Below are positions 17,491 to 26,206 of a stretch of DNA of 64,000 nucleotides, piece after piece (within the stretch, counting starts at the first letter, position 1; each line of letters opens with the position of its first letter). A model generated the notes under the pieces. It did no database searches, was not told where the DNA came from, and saw nothing but the letters and a program-made list of their open reading frames with translations. Source of the stretch: RGIG8244 sp045639325 (lineage in GTDB: Bacteria > Verrucomicrobiota > Lentisphaeria > Victivallales > UBA1829); NCBI GenBank assembly GCA_045639325.1, contig JAZUCU010000024.1:36711-100710 (forward strand), in the 5' to 3' direction. The translations under genes were made by a program, and so were the position numbers.

Positions 17491-19221
17491 ATGAAAATGT
17501 CGCAGATGGCCGGTCGCCGGCTAAAAGAAGATCCGAAAGATGCAAAGACGGTAAGTCACAAATTTCTGATCCGCGGGGGGTACATCCGCCCTGTATCCGC
17601 AGGTATTTATTCTCTTTTACCGATTGCAAAAAGAATCACCACAAAAATCGAATCCATTATCCGGGAAGAAATGAACGCTATTGATGGACAGGAAGTTATG
17701 ATGCCTGTCGTTCTCCCCGGTGAACTCTGGGAAGAATCCGGACGTTATGACTCTGTCGGTCAGGAATTGCTCCGTTTCAAAGACCGCAACAATAAATCCA
17801 TGTTGCTGGGGATGACACACGAAGAAGCAGCCGTTGCTTTGGTTCGTACCGAAGTCAACAGCTATAAACAGCTTCCGATGATGATCTATCAGATCCAGAC
17901 CAAGTACCGCGACGAAGCCCGTCCGCGTGCCGGTCTGATCCGTGTCCGTGAATTCACCATGAAAGATGCTTACAGTTTTCATGCAGATCAGGCATCTTTG
18001 GATGAATATTACGAAAAAGCGCACAAAGCTTACGAACGTATTTATAAACGTGTTGGTTTGAAAAATGTTGTATCCATTCTCTCCAACTCCGGCATGATGG
18101 GCGGCAGCATTTCTCACGAATTCATGCTGCTGGCTGATTGCGGGGAAGACAGCATCTTCCTTTCTCCGGACGGCGTCAGCTACAAAGCCAACCGCGAAGT
18201 TGCGGTTTCCGGTTTGAAATTTGAAAAATCCGGCGAAGAAGGCGCACTGGAAAAAGTGCATACTCCCGGACATAAGACCATTGAAGAAGTTGCCACATTC
18301 CTGAACGTGAAAGCTGAAAATACTGGTAAAGCAGTCTTTTATTCCGATGCAGAAGGCAATCTGATTTTTGCATTGATCCGTGGTGACTTTGAAGTGAACG
18401 AAAGCAAACTCAAGAGCATCCTCGGTATTTCCGAATTGAATTTTGCCAATGACGAACAGATCCGTGCAGCAGGCGCCGTCCCCGGCTATGCTTCCCCTGT
18501 TGGTTTGGATCAGAAGAAGATCCGTCTGGTGATCGACCCCTCCGCTGCCAACACATCCAACCTGGTTGTTGGTGCGAACGAAGCGGATTATCACTACATC
18601 AACTTCAATTACGGCAGAGATTTGGAAGGCGGCATTGTCGCTGACATTGCCTGTGTCCGCGAAGGTGACCCGTGCCCTGTAACGGGTGAACCCCTTGTGT
18701 TCAAGCATGGTATCGAAATCGGTAATATCTTCCAACTCGGTACGAAATACTCTGAACCGATGAATTGCTGCTTCCTGGACAAGGACGGCAAGAATCAGGT
18801 TATGATCATGGGCTGCTATGGTATCGGTGTCGGCAGAACAATGGCATCTGTCATTGAAGATTCTCACGACGAATACGGCCCGATCTGGCCGGTCAGCATT
18901 GCACCGTGGCAGGTACAGGTCTGTGCATTACTGCCGAATAAAGAAGGTGTCGGGGAAGCTTCTGAAAAACTTGTTAAGGAATTGGAAGATAAAGGTATTG
19001 AAGTATTGTATGATGATCGCGGTGAAAAAGCCGGGTTCATGTTCAGCGATGCCGACCTTATCGGTATTCCGTTCCGTGCAGTCGTTTCACCGAAGAGCCT
19101 TGCGGAAGGAAAAGTTGAATTCCGCCTGCGCGGCAGCCGTGACATGGAAATGCTGCCCATCGAAACTGCTGCAGAAGAAATTGCAGCCCGCGTGAAAAAA
19201 GCGCTTGAAGAAATGAAATAA
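17491..19221 (+). CDS. proS: Proline-tRNA ligase (bacterial type with editing domain)
   Basis: A 576-residue class II aminoacyl-tRNA synthetase that charges tRNA-Pro. The bacterial INS editing domain (about 225-385) is inserted between catalytic motifs 2 and 3. Motif 2 is visible as YRDEARPRAGLIRVREFTMKD, motif 3 as GCYGIGVGRTMASVIED, and the C-terminal anticodon-binding domain runs from about 470 (IAPWQVQV, then YDDRGEKAGFMFSDADLIG). Length and order match E. coli-type ProS. AAGGA precedes ATG 17491 at about 10 bases. It is the first gene of a closely spaced set with the XRE-cupin-ligase fusion and proC. Confidence 0.97.
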   Translation: MKMSQMAGRRLKEDPKDAKTVSHKFLIRGGYIRPVSAGIYSLLPIAKRITTKIESIIREEMNAIDGQEVMMPVVLPGELWEESGRYDSVGQELLRFKDRNNKSMLLGMTHEEAAVALVRTEVNSYKQLPMMIYQIQTKYRDEARPRAGLIRVREFTMKDAYSFHADQASLDEYYEKAHKAYERIYKRVGLKNVVSILSNSGMMGGSISHEFMLLADCGEDSIFLSPDGVSYKANREVAVSGLKFEKSGEEGALEKVHTPGHKTIEEVATFLNVKAENTGKAVFYSDAEGNLIFALIRGDFEVNESKLKSILGISELNFANDEQIRAAGAVPGYASPVGLDQKKIRLVIDPSAANTSNLVVGANEADYHYINFNYGRDLEGGIVADIACVREGDPCPVTGEPLVFKHGIEIGNIFQLGTKYSEPMNCCFLDKDGKNQVMIMGCYGIGVGRTMASVIEDSHDEYGPIWPVSIAPWQVQVCALLPNKEGVGEASEKLVKELEDKGIEVLYDDRGEKAGFMFSDADLIGIPFRAVVSPKSLAEGKVEFRLRGSRDMEMLPIETAAEEIAARVKKALEEMK

Positions 19222-19243
19222 TTAGACCGGGATTTGATGTATT

Positions 19244-21538
19244 ATGGAAAACCAGCTTCAACAAATCGGACGTCGTATTAAAGAAGCACGTACTGTGCTC
19301 GATATTACAGTCGAAGAAATGGCAAAGCTTCATAATCTTACTGAAGCAGAATATTTGAAACATGAAAATGGCGAAGTGGACTCCACTTACATGTTCTTCA
19401 ACCGTTGTGCAAAACGGTTCAACATGGATTTGGGTGCCCTGATTACCGGGCAGTCTCCCCATCTTTCGTTTTATACGGTAACACGCAAAGGCAATGGTAT
19501 GCCCATTTGCCGCCGTGAAGGATTCGATTATTTGCACAAAGCGGTGCAGATGAAAAACCGTCAGGCAGAACCGTTCCTTATGAATGCGCGCCGTCAGGAT
19601 GAAAATGCCCCGATTCCGCTGACAACTCATGCCGGACAGGAATTTGACTACATTCTCAAAGGAACATTGAAATGTCAATTTGAAGATAAAGTGGAAATTC
19701 TGCAGCCGGGTGACAGCGTGTATTATGATTCCGGACATCCTCATGGAATGATTGCAATCGGCGATGAAGATTGTGAATTTATTGCGGTTGTCATCAAGAA
19801 TCAGGATGGTGAAATTCTGGATTGGACACCCCACACCATTGATCAGACAGAAGTCTCTTCTTCTGTAGATCAGTCTCCTGCAACGGAACGTCTGTATAAG
19901 AAATATCTCCATGAAACAGTGGAAAACGGTTTGATCAAAGATGTATCCTTTACGGTTCCGGAAAACTTCAACTTTGCTTATGACGTGATCGATGCGATTG
20001 CGCAGAAGAATCCGTTGAAACGTGCTATGCGTTGGATTTCCGACAAACACGAAGTGCGTGACTTTACATTTACCGACATTTCCCGTCTTTCCCAGAAAGC
20101 TGCCAACTATTTTACAGCTCTCGGCGTGAAAAAAGGCGATCGCGTCATGTTGATCCTGAAACGTCATTATCAGTTCTGGATTGCATTGCCCGCATTGCAT
20201 CGTATCGGTGCTGTTGCTGTTACTGCCACATCTCAGCTGTTGACCAAAGACATTGTTTACCGTTTCCAAAGTGCCGGTGTGAAATACATCATTGCAACTC
20301 CGGATGATGATATTCCGCAGTGTGTGGAAGAAGCGGCTGCGCAGTGCCCGGAATTGGAATGTAAGATCATTGTCAACGGCGATCGGGAAGGGTGGCACAG
20401 TTTCGACCGGGATATTGAATTGTACAGCGATGTATACAAACGTCCGGAAGATCACAAAGTGACAGACCCGATGCTGTTGTACTTCAGCTCCGGCACAAGC
20501 GGATATCCGAAAATGGTTCTCCATAATTATTCTTATCCGATCGGGCATATCATGACCGCCCGTTGGTGGCAGAATACCCATTGTGACGATGAAGGATTGC
20601 ATTTCACCATTTCCGATACCGGTTGGGCAAAAGCTGCATGGGGTAAAATTTACGGTCAGTGGCTTTGTGAAAGCGCAATTCTGGTATATGACTTCCGCCG
20701 GTTCCAGCCTGCGGATATCCTGCCCATGTTCAAGGAACACAATATTACCACATTCTGTGCTCCGCCGACCATGTATCGTTTCTTTATCAAAGAAGACTTG
20801 AGCAAATATGATTTCTCAAGTGTGAAATATGCGGCAACTGCCGGGGAAGCTTTGAATGCAGAAGTGTATCAGCAGTTCTATAATGCGACCGGCTTGAGTA
20901 TTATGGAAGGTTTCGGTCAGACGGAATCCACTCTGCTGCTTGGTAACTTTATCGGTACTACACCGAGACCCGGTTCTATGGGTAAACCCTCTCCCCAGTT
21001 CAAAATTGCTTTGATGGATGCAGACGGCAACTTGGTTCCTGCCGGTGAAGTCGGCGAAATCGTAATCAAGGCGGAACGGAATGAAGTTCCCGGTCTCTTC
21101 CAGGGATATTTCAGAGCCGAAGATAAAACCGCAGAAGTCTGGCATGATGGCTATTATCACACCGGCGATACTGCATGGAGCGATGAAGACGGTTATTACT
21201 GGTATGTCGGCCGTGTGGACGACGTGATCAAATCTTCCGGTTATCGTATCGGACCGTTTGAAATCGAAAGCGTGCTGATGGAACTGCCTTATGTTCTGGA
21301 ATGTGCTGTAACCGGCGCACCGGACCCCGTCCGCGGACAGGTTGTCAAGGCATCTATCGTTCTCACAAAGAACACGGTCGGTACCGAAGAGTTGAAGAAA
21401 GAAATTCAGGAATACGTCAAGACCCATACTGCGCCTTACAAATATCCGCGTATTGTTGACTTCCTGGATGAATTGCCGAAAACAGCCAGCGGCAAGATCC
21501 GCCGTGTTGCGATTCGTGAACAGAGTCAGAAGAAATAA
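19244..21538 (+). CDS. XRE-cupin-acyl-CoA synthetase fusion protein
   Basis: A 764-residue three-part protein. Residues 5-65 are an XRE-type helix-turn-helix (IGRRIKEARTVLDITVEEMA). Residues about 75-190 are a cupin (THAGQEFDYILKG, then PGDSVYYDSGHPHGM). Residues about 215-764 are a complete AMP-forming acyl-CoA synthetase with A3 YFSSGTSGYPKMV (413-425), A5 EGFGQTE (555-561), A7 YYHTGD and A10 PKTASGKIRR with Lys751. The ligase resembles medium-chain/aromatic acyl-CoA synthetases. In many anaerobes XRE-cupin and AMP-ligase proteins are separate neighbouring genes, so the fusion may join a metabolite-sensing regulator to the enzyme. Gaps are 22 bases to proS and 21 to proC. Substrate unknown. 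Confidence 0.88.
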   Translation: MENQLQQIGRRIKEARTVLDITVEEMAKLHNLTEAEYLKHENGEVDSTYMFFNRCAKRFNMDLGALITGQSPHLSFYTVTRKGNGMPICRREGFDYLHKAVQMKNRQAEPFLMNARRQDENAPIPLTTHAGQEFDYILKGTLKCQFEDKVEILQPGDSVYYDSGHPHGMIAIGDEDCEFIAVVIKNQDGEILDWTPHTIDQTEVSSSVDQSPATERLYKKYLHETVENGLIKDVSFTVPENFNFAYDVIDAIAQKNPLKRAMRWISDKHEVRDFTFTDISRLSQKAANYFTALGVKKGDRVMLILKRHYQFWIALPALHRIGAVAVTATSQLLTKDIVYRFQSAGVKYIIATPDDDIPQCVEEAAAQCPELECKIIVNGDREGWHSFDRDIELYSDVYKRPEDHKVTDPMLLYFSSGTSGYPKMVLHNYSYPIGHIMTARWWQNTHCDDEGLHFTISDTGWAKAAWGKIYGQWLCESAILVYDFRRFQPADILPMFKEHNITTFCAPPTMYRFFIKEDLSKYDFSSVKYAATAGEALNAEVYQQFYNATGLSIMEGFGQTESTLLLGNFIGTTPRPGSMGKPSPQFKIALMDADGNLVPAGEVGEIVIKAERNEVPGLFQGYFRAEDKTAEVWHDGYYHTGDTAWSDEDGYYWYVGRVDDVIKSSGYRIGPFEIESVLMELPYVLECAVTGAPDPVRGQVVKASIVLTKNTVGTEELKKEIQEYVKTHTAPYKYPRIVDFLDELPKTASGKIRRVAIREQSQKK

Positions 21539-21559
21539 TTTGATCAGATAAAGGAACGC

Positions 21560-22372
21560 GTGGAGATGTCAGACGTTACATATACATTTATCGGTGCCGG
21601 GAAGATGGCAACCGCAATAGCAATGGGTATGGTGAAAAGCGGGATCAATCCTGCCTCCATCCGTGCGTATGATGTATCGGATGCGGCATCCGGCGCGTTC
21701 CGTACCGCAACCGGTGCATGTGTGTGTGCCAGTATGGAAGAAGCACTTGCCGGTGCGGATACTGTAATTCTTGCAGTTAAACCCCAATATGCATCGGAAG
21801 CGTTGTCCGAAGCCAAACCGTTTCTCAATGGCAAATTATTGATTTCCATTGCTGCCGGTTTGACCATCTCTTTTCTCCAGACTGCATCCGGACTTGACCG
21901 CGTGATCCGTGTCATGCCCAACACGCCCGCCCTTGCTTTGGCAGGGATGAGCTGTTATGCCGGAGCAAAGGGAATTTCCGGCGATGATCTTGCGATTGCA
22001 GAAAAAATTCTTTCATCCGTTGGCGTTGCCCGTAAAGTGACGGAAAGTCAACTGGATGCCGTGACCGGTTTGAGCGGCAGCGGGCCTGCCTTTGTAATGG
22101 AATTCATCATGGCGTTGGCAGATGGCGGTGTTTACAGCGGTCTGCCCCGTGATGTTGCATTGCAGATGGCATTGCAGACGGTCTATGGTACCGCCAAGAT
22201 GTGTCAGGAAAGTTCCTTGAGCATCGGTGAATTACGCGATGCTGTGATTTCTCCTGCCGGTACTACCGCGGAAGGCATTCTTGTATTGCAGAAAGGTTCC
22301 TTCAAAGGAACGGCTGCTGCTGCAGTGATCGCCGCTGCAGAACGTTCCCGCGAGTTGGGCAAGGGAAAATAA
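21560..22372 (+). CDS. proC: Pyrroline-5-carboxylate reductase
   Basis: A 270-residue NAD(P)H enzyme for the last step of proline synthesis. It has the N-terminal Rossmann motif FIGAGKMATAIAMGM and the C-terminal P5CR signature (VTGLSGSGPAFV, then LRDAVISPAGTTAEGI). Length matches the family. GTG 21560 and ATG 21566 are both possible starts; AAGGA lies at 21551-21555 and I keep 21560. It follows the XRE-cupin-ligase fusion by 21 bases and precedes an araC gene by 4, so proline synthesis and prolyl-tRNA charging share a transcription unit with an acyl-CoA synthetase. Confidence 0.95.
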   Translation: MEMSDVTYTFIGAGKMATAIAMGMVKSGINPASIRAYDVSDAASGAFRTATGACVCASMEEALAGADTVILAVKPQYASEALSEAKPFLNGKLLISIAAGLTISFLQTASGLDRVIRVMPNTPALALAGMSCYAGAKGISGDDLAIAEKILSSVGVARKVTESQLDAVTGLSGSGPAFVMEFIMALADGGVYSGLPRDVALQMALQTVYGTAKMCQESSLSIGELRDAVISPAGTTAEGILVLQKGSFKGTAAAAVIAAAERSRELGKGK

Positions 22373-22376
22373 AATT

Positions 22377-23177
22377 ATGACACCGTATTTTCGCGGACTT
22401 CAGTTTGTGACATACGGCAATGTGCCTGATTACAGCGGAAAATGTGCAAAATATTTTGCCGGATATTATGGCATACAATATTCCCACAGCGGCAGTTTTT
22501 ATCTGGCATTAGACCATAAAGAACCGGTGTTTTATCGTGGTCCTCACGCTTTCTTTACGTATCCCGGACCTTATTTTGAATATGGAAGTACGGAAAGCCG
22601 TCATCATGTTTTCTGTTGTTTTCAGGGAGAACGTGTTGAGCGTTTTCTGAAAGAAAAGTTATTGATTCCCGATCCGGGAAATCCGGTGATTCCCATTACC
22701 CGTCCAGAACATTTCTATGCCACTATGCAGGCATTGCAATCTGTGCTGCGACATTCTTTTTCCAATGAGACACCCGCCCGTGCGGTTCTGCTTCTGGAAG
22801 ATTTGCTTTTGCAGATGCAGGAACAACCCGTATTCCCGGATACGGAACAGCATTTATATCATCCTTTGCAAAAACTGGCGGAAGAAATCCGGCGTAATCC
22901 CCAGCTGGATTGGGATATGGAAAAAGAAGCGCAGAATATTGGTATTTCTGTGGCATATCTGCGGAAACTCTTTACCGTGTATTTTAATTGTGCGCCGCAT
23001 AATTATATTCTGGAATGTCGTATCCAACGGGCAACTGACCTGCTGTTATATCAAAAAATCTCCATTGTAAATGTGGCGGAGCAGGCGGGATTTCAGGATC
23101 CTTATTATTTCTCCCGCATATTCAAGAAACGCAAAGGTCTTTCACCCTTGCGTTTCCGGGCTGTATTTGCGCCCTGA
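22377..23177 (+). CDS. AraC-family transcriptional regulator
   Basis: A 266-residue regulator with an N-terminal cupin-like sensing region (about 20-130) and a C-terminal double helix-turn-helix: NIGISVAYLRKLFTVYF, then IVNVAEQAGFQDPYYFSRIFKKRKGLSPLRF, an excellent AraC signature. It starts 4 bases after proC, so it is probably translated from the same mRNA; AAGGGA inside the end of proC may serve as ribosome-binding site. Its stop codon directly abuts the stop of the convergent MlaA-hydrolase gene, with no space for a terminator. Its target could be the proline/acyl-CoA set itself; no evidence decides this. Confidence 0.88.
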   Translation: MTPYFRGLQFVTYGNVPDYSGKCAKYFAGYYGIQYSHSGSFYLALDHKEPVFYRGPHAFFTYPGPYFEYGSTESRHHVFCCFQGERVERFLKEKLLIPDPGNPVIPITRPEHFYATMQALQSVLRHSFSNETPARAVLLLEDLLLQMQEQPVFPDTEQHLYHPLQKLAEEIRRNPQLDWDMEKEAQNIGISVAYLRKLFTVYFNCAPHNYILECRIQRATDLLLYQKISIVNVAEQAGFQDPYYFSRIFKKRKGLSPLRFRAVFAP

Positions 23178-25166
23178 TTATCGATTCATCAATTCCAGAA
23201 TTTTTGCTTTGAACGGACTGGTATAAAAATTCCCCAGATGTCCGCCGTTACTGAACCAGGTGATCCGGTTACCGAGGGTGTCAGTCAGGAATTGTTTATC
23301 CGCATCATTGATCAGAAAATCATCCCAGGTGTGAATGACCTGAATCTTTTTATTGGTGCGTAACGTATTCTCGATACTGCGGAGGGATGCCTTTTTGACC
23401 AATGATTCATACGGGGCAGGGAAGAAAGTGGCATATTGCCGGAATTTGAGATTGTCGAGTTCTTCCAACAGTGCGATCCTATTTTCCGGTTTTGTATTGT
23501 TTTGAATGCCGGGGAGAGGTTTTTGCAAATGTTTGTGCAGAAGCAAATCCCGGATTGTCAACCGGAATATGGCGGCGATCATGTACTTCGCCTGATCTTC
23601 AGTGATGTCGATACGTCGGAACACAGAGCCTTCCGCAGGCAAGTGTTTTGCATTGTTAATGCCGAGTAGGGAAGTGATGGTGTTGAGGGCATTTTTCTTT
23701 GCTTCATCCTTATTCCATTTAAGGGAAACCTGAGCAAAGGAATCGACCTGTTGAATGGCGTATCCCAAGTCAACGGGCGGAGCAATTGCCAGGTATTGTG
23801 TTGCATTGAGTTTCGGCTCTTTCTGTTCCAAATCTGCCAGGAATAAGGTATGAAGTGCGCCAAAGGACCAACCGGTGAAGGCAATTTCTGATTCGTCGGG
23901 AATCAGAAAGGATTGTTTCAGATTTTTTACAATGGAATGAAAAAGATTCTGCATGTACTTTACATCATCCGGTGCGCAGCCGGGGAGGGCGTTATTGCAT
24001 ACCCGTTCCGAAAATTCGGGTACGAATGCGCTGTCCGTAATGACCACATGGCACCCCTGTTTCCAGTACATTTCAGCGAGAGCCATCGGGGTACTGCCTT
24101 CTTTTCTTGTCCCGATACCGGGAAGAATGAAGACGAGGCGGGGCTTTTTGAGTTTGATTCCATCGGGATCCGGTGCGCGGAAAAAGTAATTATAAGGCTT
24201 TTTGTCATGAATTTGAATCTGAAGTTTTTCACAGTTTTTATCAAAGTCACGATTGAAACAGGAAAGACGCATCCACCAGAAATCATCCCGTTGCTCGGGA
24301 CGGAAATAAAGAACTCGGAAAGTATCAATCAGGGATCCCTGCGGATAATAATTTTTCAGCTGAATTGCATTTTTCGGCAATGATTGATCGGGTTTTTGCT
24401 GCGGAACAACCGGAGGTGGTGATTTGAACTTCTCAAGCAAAGCATTGGCTGCTTTGTATGCCATAAGGTCATTGATCATTTTTCTCCGTGCAATCATGAT
24501 CGCGCGGTAAATGTGATAACGGTCGGATGCATTTGACATGGCAGCAGCGTATTGATCTTCCGCAACAATAATCCGGTTGAGGACGGTCCAGGAGGAATAG
24601 GGGATGTAAGTCCGTCCGTCAAACGCATAATCGAAAATTGCACCTGCGCCATCGCGGACATTGACAAAGGAACAGAACGGGAACATGAATGTACATCCGG
24701 GATCAATGCCCCAAACAGCGAACATGCGCCCGAAATCGGAATCGGTACTGTAAATATGGAACCAGTGTTTTGCGGGATCGAACATGCCGCCGATCCCGAT
24801 GGTTGAGTTGATCAGAAAACGGAGTGTTTCATCCAACGCTCCGCCCCATTCGGCTGTCCCGAGGCAGGTAATTGCTTTGCGCGGAAATTCCAGATTGCAG
24901 CACATGTTTTCAATAATCTCAATCAAAGGGCGGGGAATGATGGTGGTATATCCGATCCCGATCGGGCGGACGACATACCGCATCACGCCGTCATTGAATG
25001 TAAAAATGGCTCTGTTCCAGCCGCTGATGGGATCTGCTCCGCCGAATTCCCTTTCGAAACGGGTAATGGACCATACTTTATCCGGTTGAGTTTGATTGTG
25101 ATCGGAATCTGCAAATGCGAAACAGTTGCATAGAAACAGAAAAGAAAGCAAAACGATTTTTTTCAT
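23178..25166 (-). CDS. MlaA/VacJ-type outer-membrane protein fused to an alpha/beta hydrolase
   Basis: A 662-residue exported protein. Residues 1-19 form a signal peptide (AFA before DS); LCNC lacks a good lipobox, so it is probably not a lipoprotein like E. coli MlaA. Residues about 40-245 match MlaA/VacJ (DPISGWNRAIFTFND at 45-59; MlaA has DPLEGFNR). Residues about 340-660 form an alpha/beta hydrolase with Ser434 in TGWSFGAL, a likely Asp near 615 (WDDF) and His643 (GGHLGN). MlaA removes mislocalised phospholipids from the outer leaflet of the outer membrane; here the fused hydrolase could cleave the same lipid. AAAGGAG precedes the ATG. Promoter and palindromic operator lie upstream. Confidence 0.85.
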   Translation of the reverse strand: MKKIVLLSFLFLCNCFAFADSDHNQTQPDKVWSITRFEREFGGADPISGWNRAIFTFNDGVMRYVVRPIGIGYTTIIPRPLIEIIENMCCNLEFPRKAITCLGTAEWGGALDETLRFLINSTIGIGGMFDPAKHWFHIYSTDSDFGRMFAVWGIDPGCTFMFPFCSFVNVRDGAGAIFDYAFDGRTYIPYSSWTVLNRIIVAEDQYAAAMSNASDRYHIYRAIMIARRKMINDLMAYKAANALLEKFKSPPPVVPQQKPDQSLPKNAIQLKNYYPQGSLIDTFRVLYFRPEQRDDFWWMRLSCFNRDFDKNCEKLQIQIHDKKPYNYFFRAPDPDGIKLKKPRLVFILPGIGTRKEGSTPMALAEMYWKQGCHVVITDSAFVPEFSERVCNNALPGCAPDDVKYMQNLFHSIVKNLKQSFLIPDESEIAFTGWSFGALHTLFLADLEQKEPKLNATQYLAIAPPVDLGYAIQQVDSFAQVSLKWNKDEAKKNALNTITSLLGINNAKHLPAEGSVFRRIDITEDQAKYMIAAIFRLTIRDLLLHKHLQKPLPGIQNNTKPENRIALLEELDNLKFRQYATFFPAPYESLVKKASLRSIENTLRTNKKIQVIHTWDDFLINDADKQFLTDTLGNRITWFSNGGHLGNFYTSPFKAKILELMNR

Positions 25167-25185
25167 GGTATGACTCCTTTAACTC

Positions 25186-25205
25186 ATATTCAATTGGTTG
25201 AATAT
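25186..25205. promoter_or_regulatory. Perfect palindrome overlapping the MlaA-hydrolase promoter
   Basis: ATATTCAA and TTGAATAT (8-bp arms, 4-base centre) overlap the -10 region and start site of the minus-strand promoter. This is an ideal position for a repressor site. The binding protein is unknown. Confidence 0.5.
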
Positions 25206-25228
25206 ACACCTCAGCAGGAAAAAATCAA
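25201..25228 (-). promoter_or_regulatory. Promoter of the MlaA-hydrolase gene
   Basis: Minus-strand TTGATT (25223-25228) and TATATT (25201-25206) with a 16-bp spacer. Confidence 0.6.
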
Positions 25229-25247
25229 GATTTTTTTTATAACGGGA

Positions 25248-25276
25248 TTGCATTTTTTGAAAAAAGAAGTCATATT
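25248..25276 (+). promoter_or_regulatory. Possible promoter of the BI-1-like gene
   Basis: TTGCAT (25248-25253) and CATATT (25271-25276), 17-bp spacer. The -10 is weak. Confidence 0.35.
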
Positions 25277-25312
25277 ACAGATAACGATCAACGTAAAAGG
25301 AGGAGGAGTATT

Positions 25313-26059
25313 ATGAAAAGTCATCGTTTTACAGATTTGCCGGGGGAAGAAGAAAGCAGTTCCGAAAATCAGGTTCGTATTCCGGAAGATGCCGACCGTG
25401 TTTTTATGGGACGCATTTATAACTGGATGGCAGGCGGTCTGGTAATAACCGGGTTGACTGCATGGAAAATTTCCGCAATGATGCTTGATCCGGCATCCAT
25501 ATTCAACCGTTTACCGGGGATATTTCTGATTTTATTGATTCTGGAAATTATCCTTGTCGGAGCCCTGAGTGCGTTGATTCAGAAAATTTCACCGTTGCTT
25601 GCGGCATTGCTGTTCTGTTTCTTTGCTGTAATGAATGGAATGAGCTTGGCACCCCTGTTTCTGTTTTACACCTCAGCCAGCATAGCGTCCGCATTTTTTG
25701 CCTGCGCCGGAATGTTTTTTGTGACGAGTCTGTTTGGATATATGACAAAAATCGATCTTGGGCGTGCCGGTGCATTTTGTGTGATGGGCGTCTTCGGGTT
25801 GATCATCGCCACGTTAATCAATCTGTTCCTGAATAATTCTCTGATGGAAACAATCATCTGTTATGTGGGGATCATCCTGTTTCTGGGGTTGACTGCGTGG
25901 GATACGCAACGGCTGCGCTTGATGATGGAAAATCTCGCTTCTGATGGTGTAAGTGAAGAAGAGACGAAGAAATATGCCATAGTCGGTGCGTTGGCTTTGT
26001 ACCTTGACTTTATCAATATTTTTCTTTTTCTTCTGCGATTGACCGGAAAAAGGGATTAA
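25313..26059 (+). CDS. Bax inhibitor-1/YccA-family membrane protein
   Basis: A 248-residue inner-membrane protein with about seven hydrophobic segments after a 35-residue polar N-terminus. The family signature region is present near the end: LFLGLTAWDTQRLRLMME followed by the YAIVGALALYLDFINIFLFLLRL segment split by a short loop. Bacterial BI-1/YccA proteins are implicated in Ca2+/H+ leak or in modulating FtsH; the function of this one is unknown. A strong AAAGGAGGAG precedes the ATG. It is divergent from the MlaA-hydrolase gene and is followed by a gap with the fabB promoter, so it is probably monocistronic. Confidence 0.88.
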   Translation: MKSHRFTDLPGEEESSSENQVRIPEDADRVFMGRIYNWMAGGLVITGLTAWKISAMMLDPASIFNRLPGIFLILLILEIILVGALSALIQKISPLLAALLFCFFAVMNGMSLAPLFLFYTSASIASAFFACAGMFFVTSLFGYMTKIDLGRAGAFCVMGVFGLIIATLINLFLNNSLMETIICYVGIILFLGLTAWDTQRLRLMMENLASDGVSEEETKKYAIVGALALYLDFINIFLFLLRLTGKRD

Positions 26060-26095
26060 TAATGAAAAAAAAGGACGTTTTTCTGTAAAAAAAAC

Positions 26096-26123
26096 TTGAA
26101 ATTCTGCATAAATGGAGTATTGT
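26096..26123 (+). promoter_or_regulatory. Promoter of the fabB-dus-hydrolase-ligase operon
   Basis: TTGAAA (26096-26101) and TATTGT (26118-26123) with a 16-bp spacer. Confidence 0.5.
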
Positions 26124-26206
26124 ATCCGCCAGAGAGTTAAAATAAACATAAACACGGACAGGTGCATATTTGTACCTGACTGAAAGACAGGATAGGTTTT
26201 TTTGTT

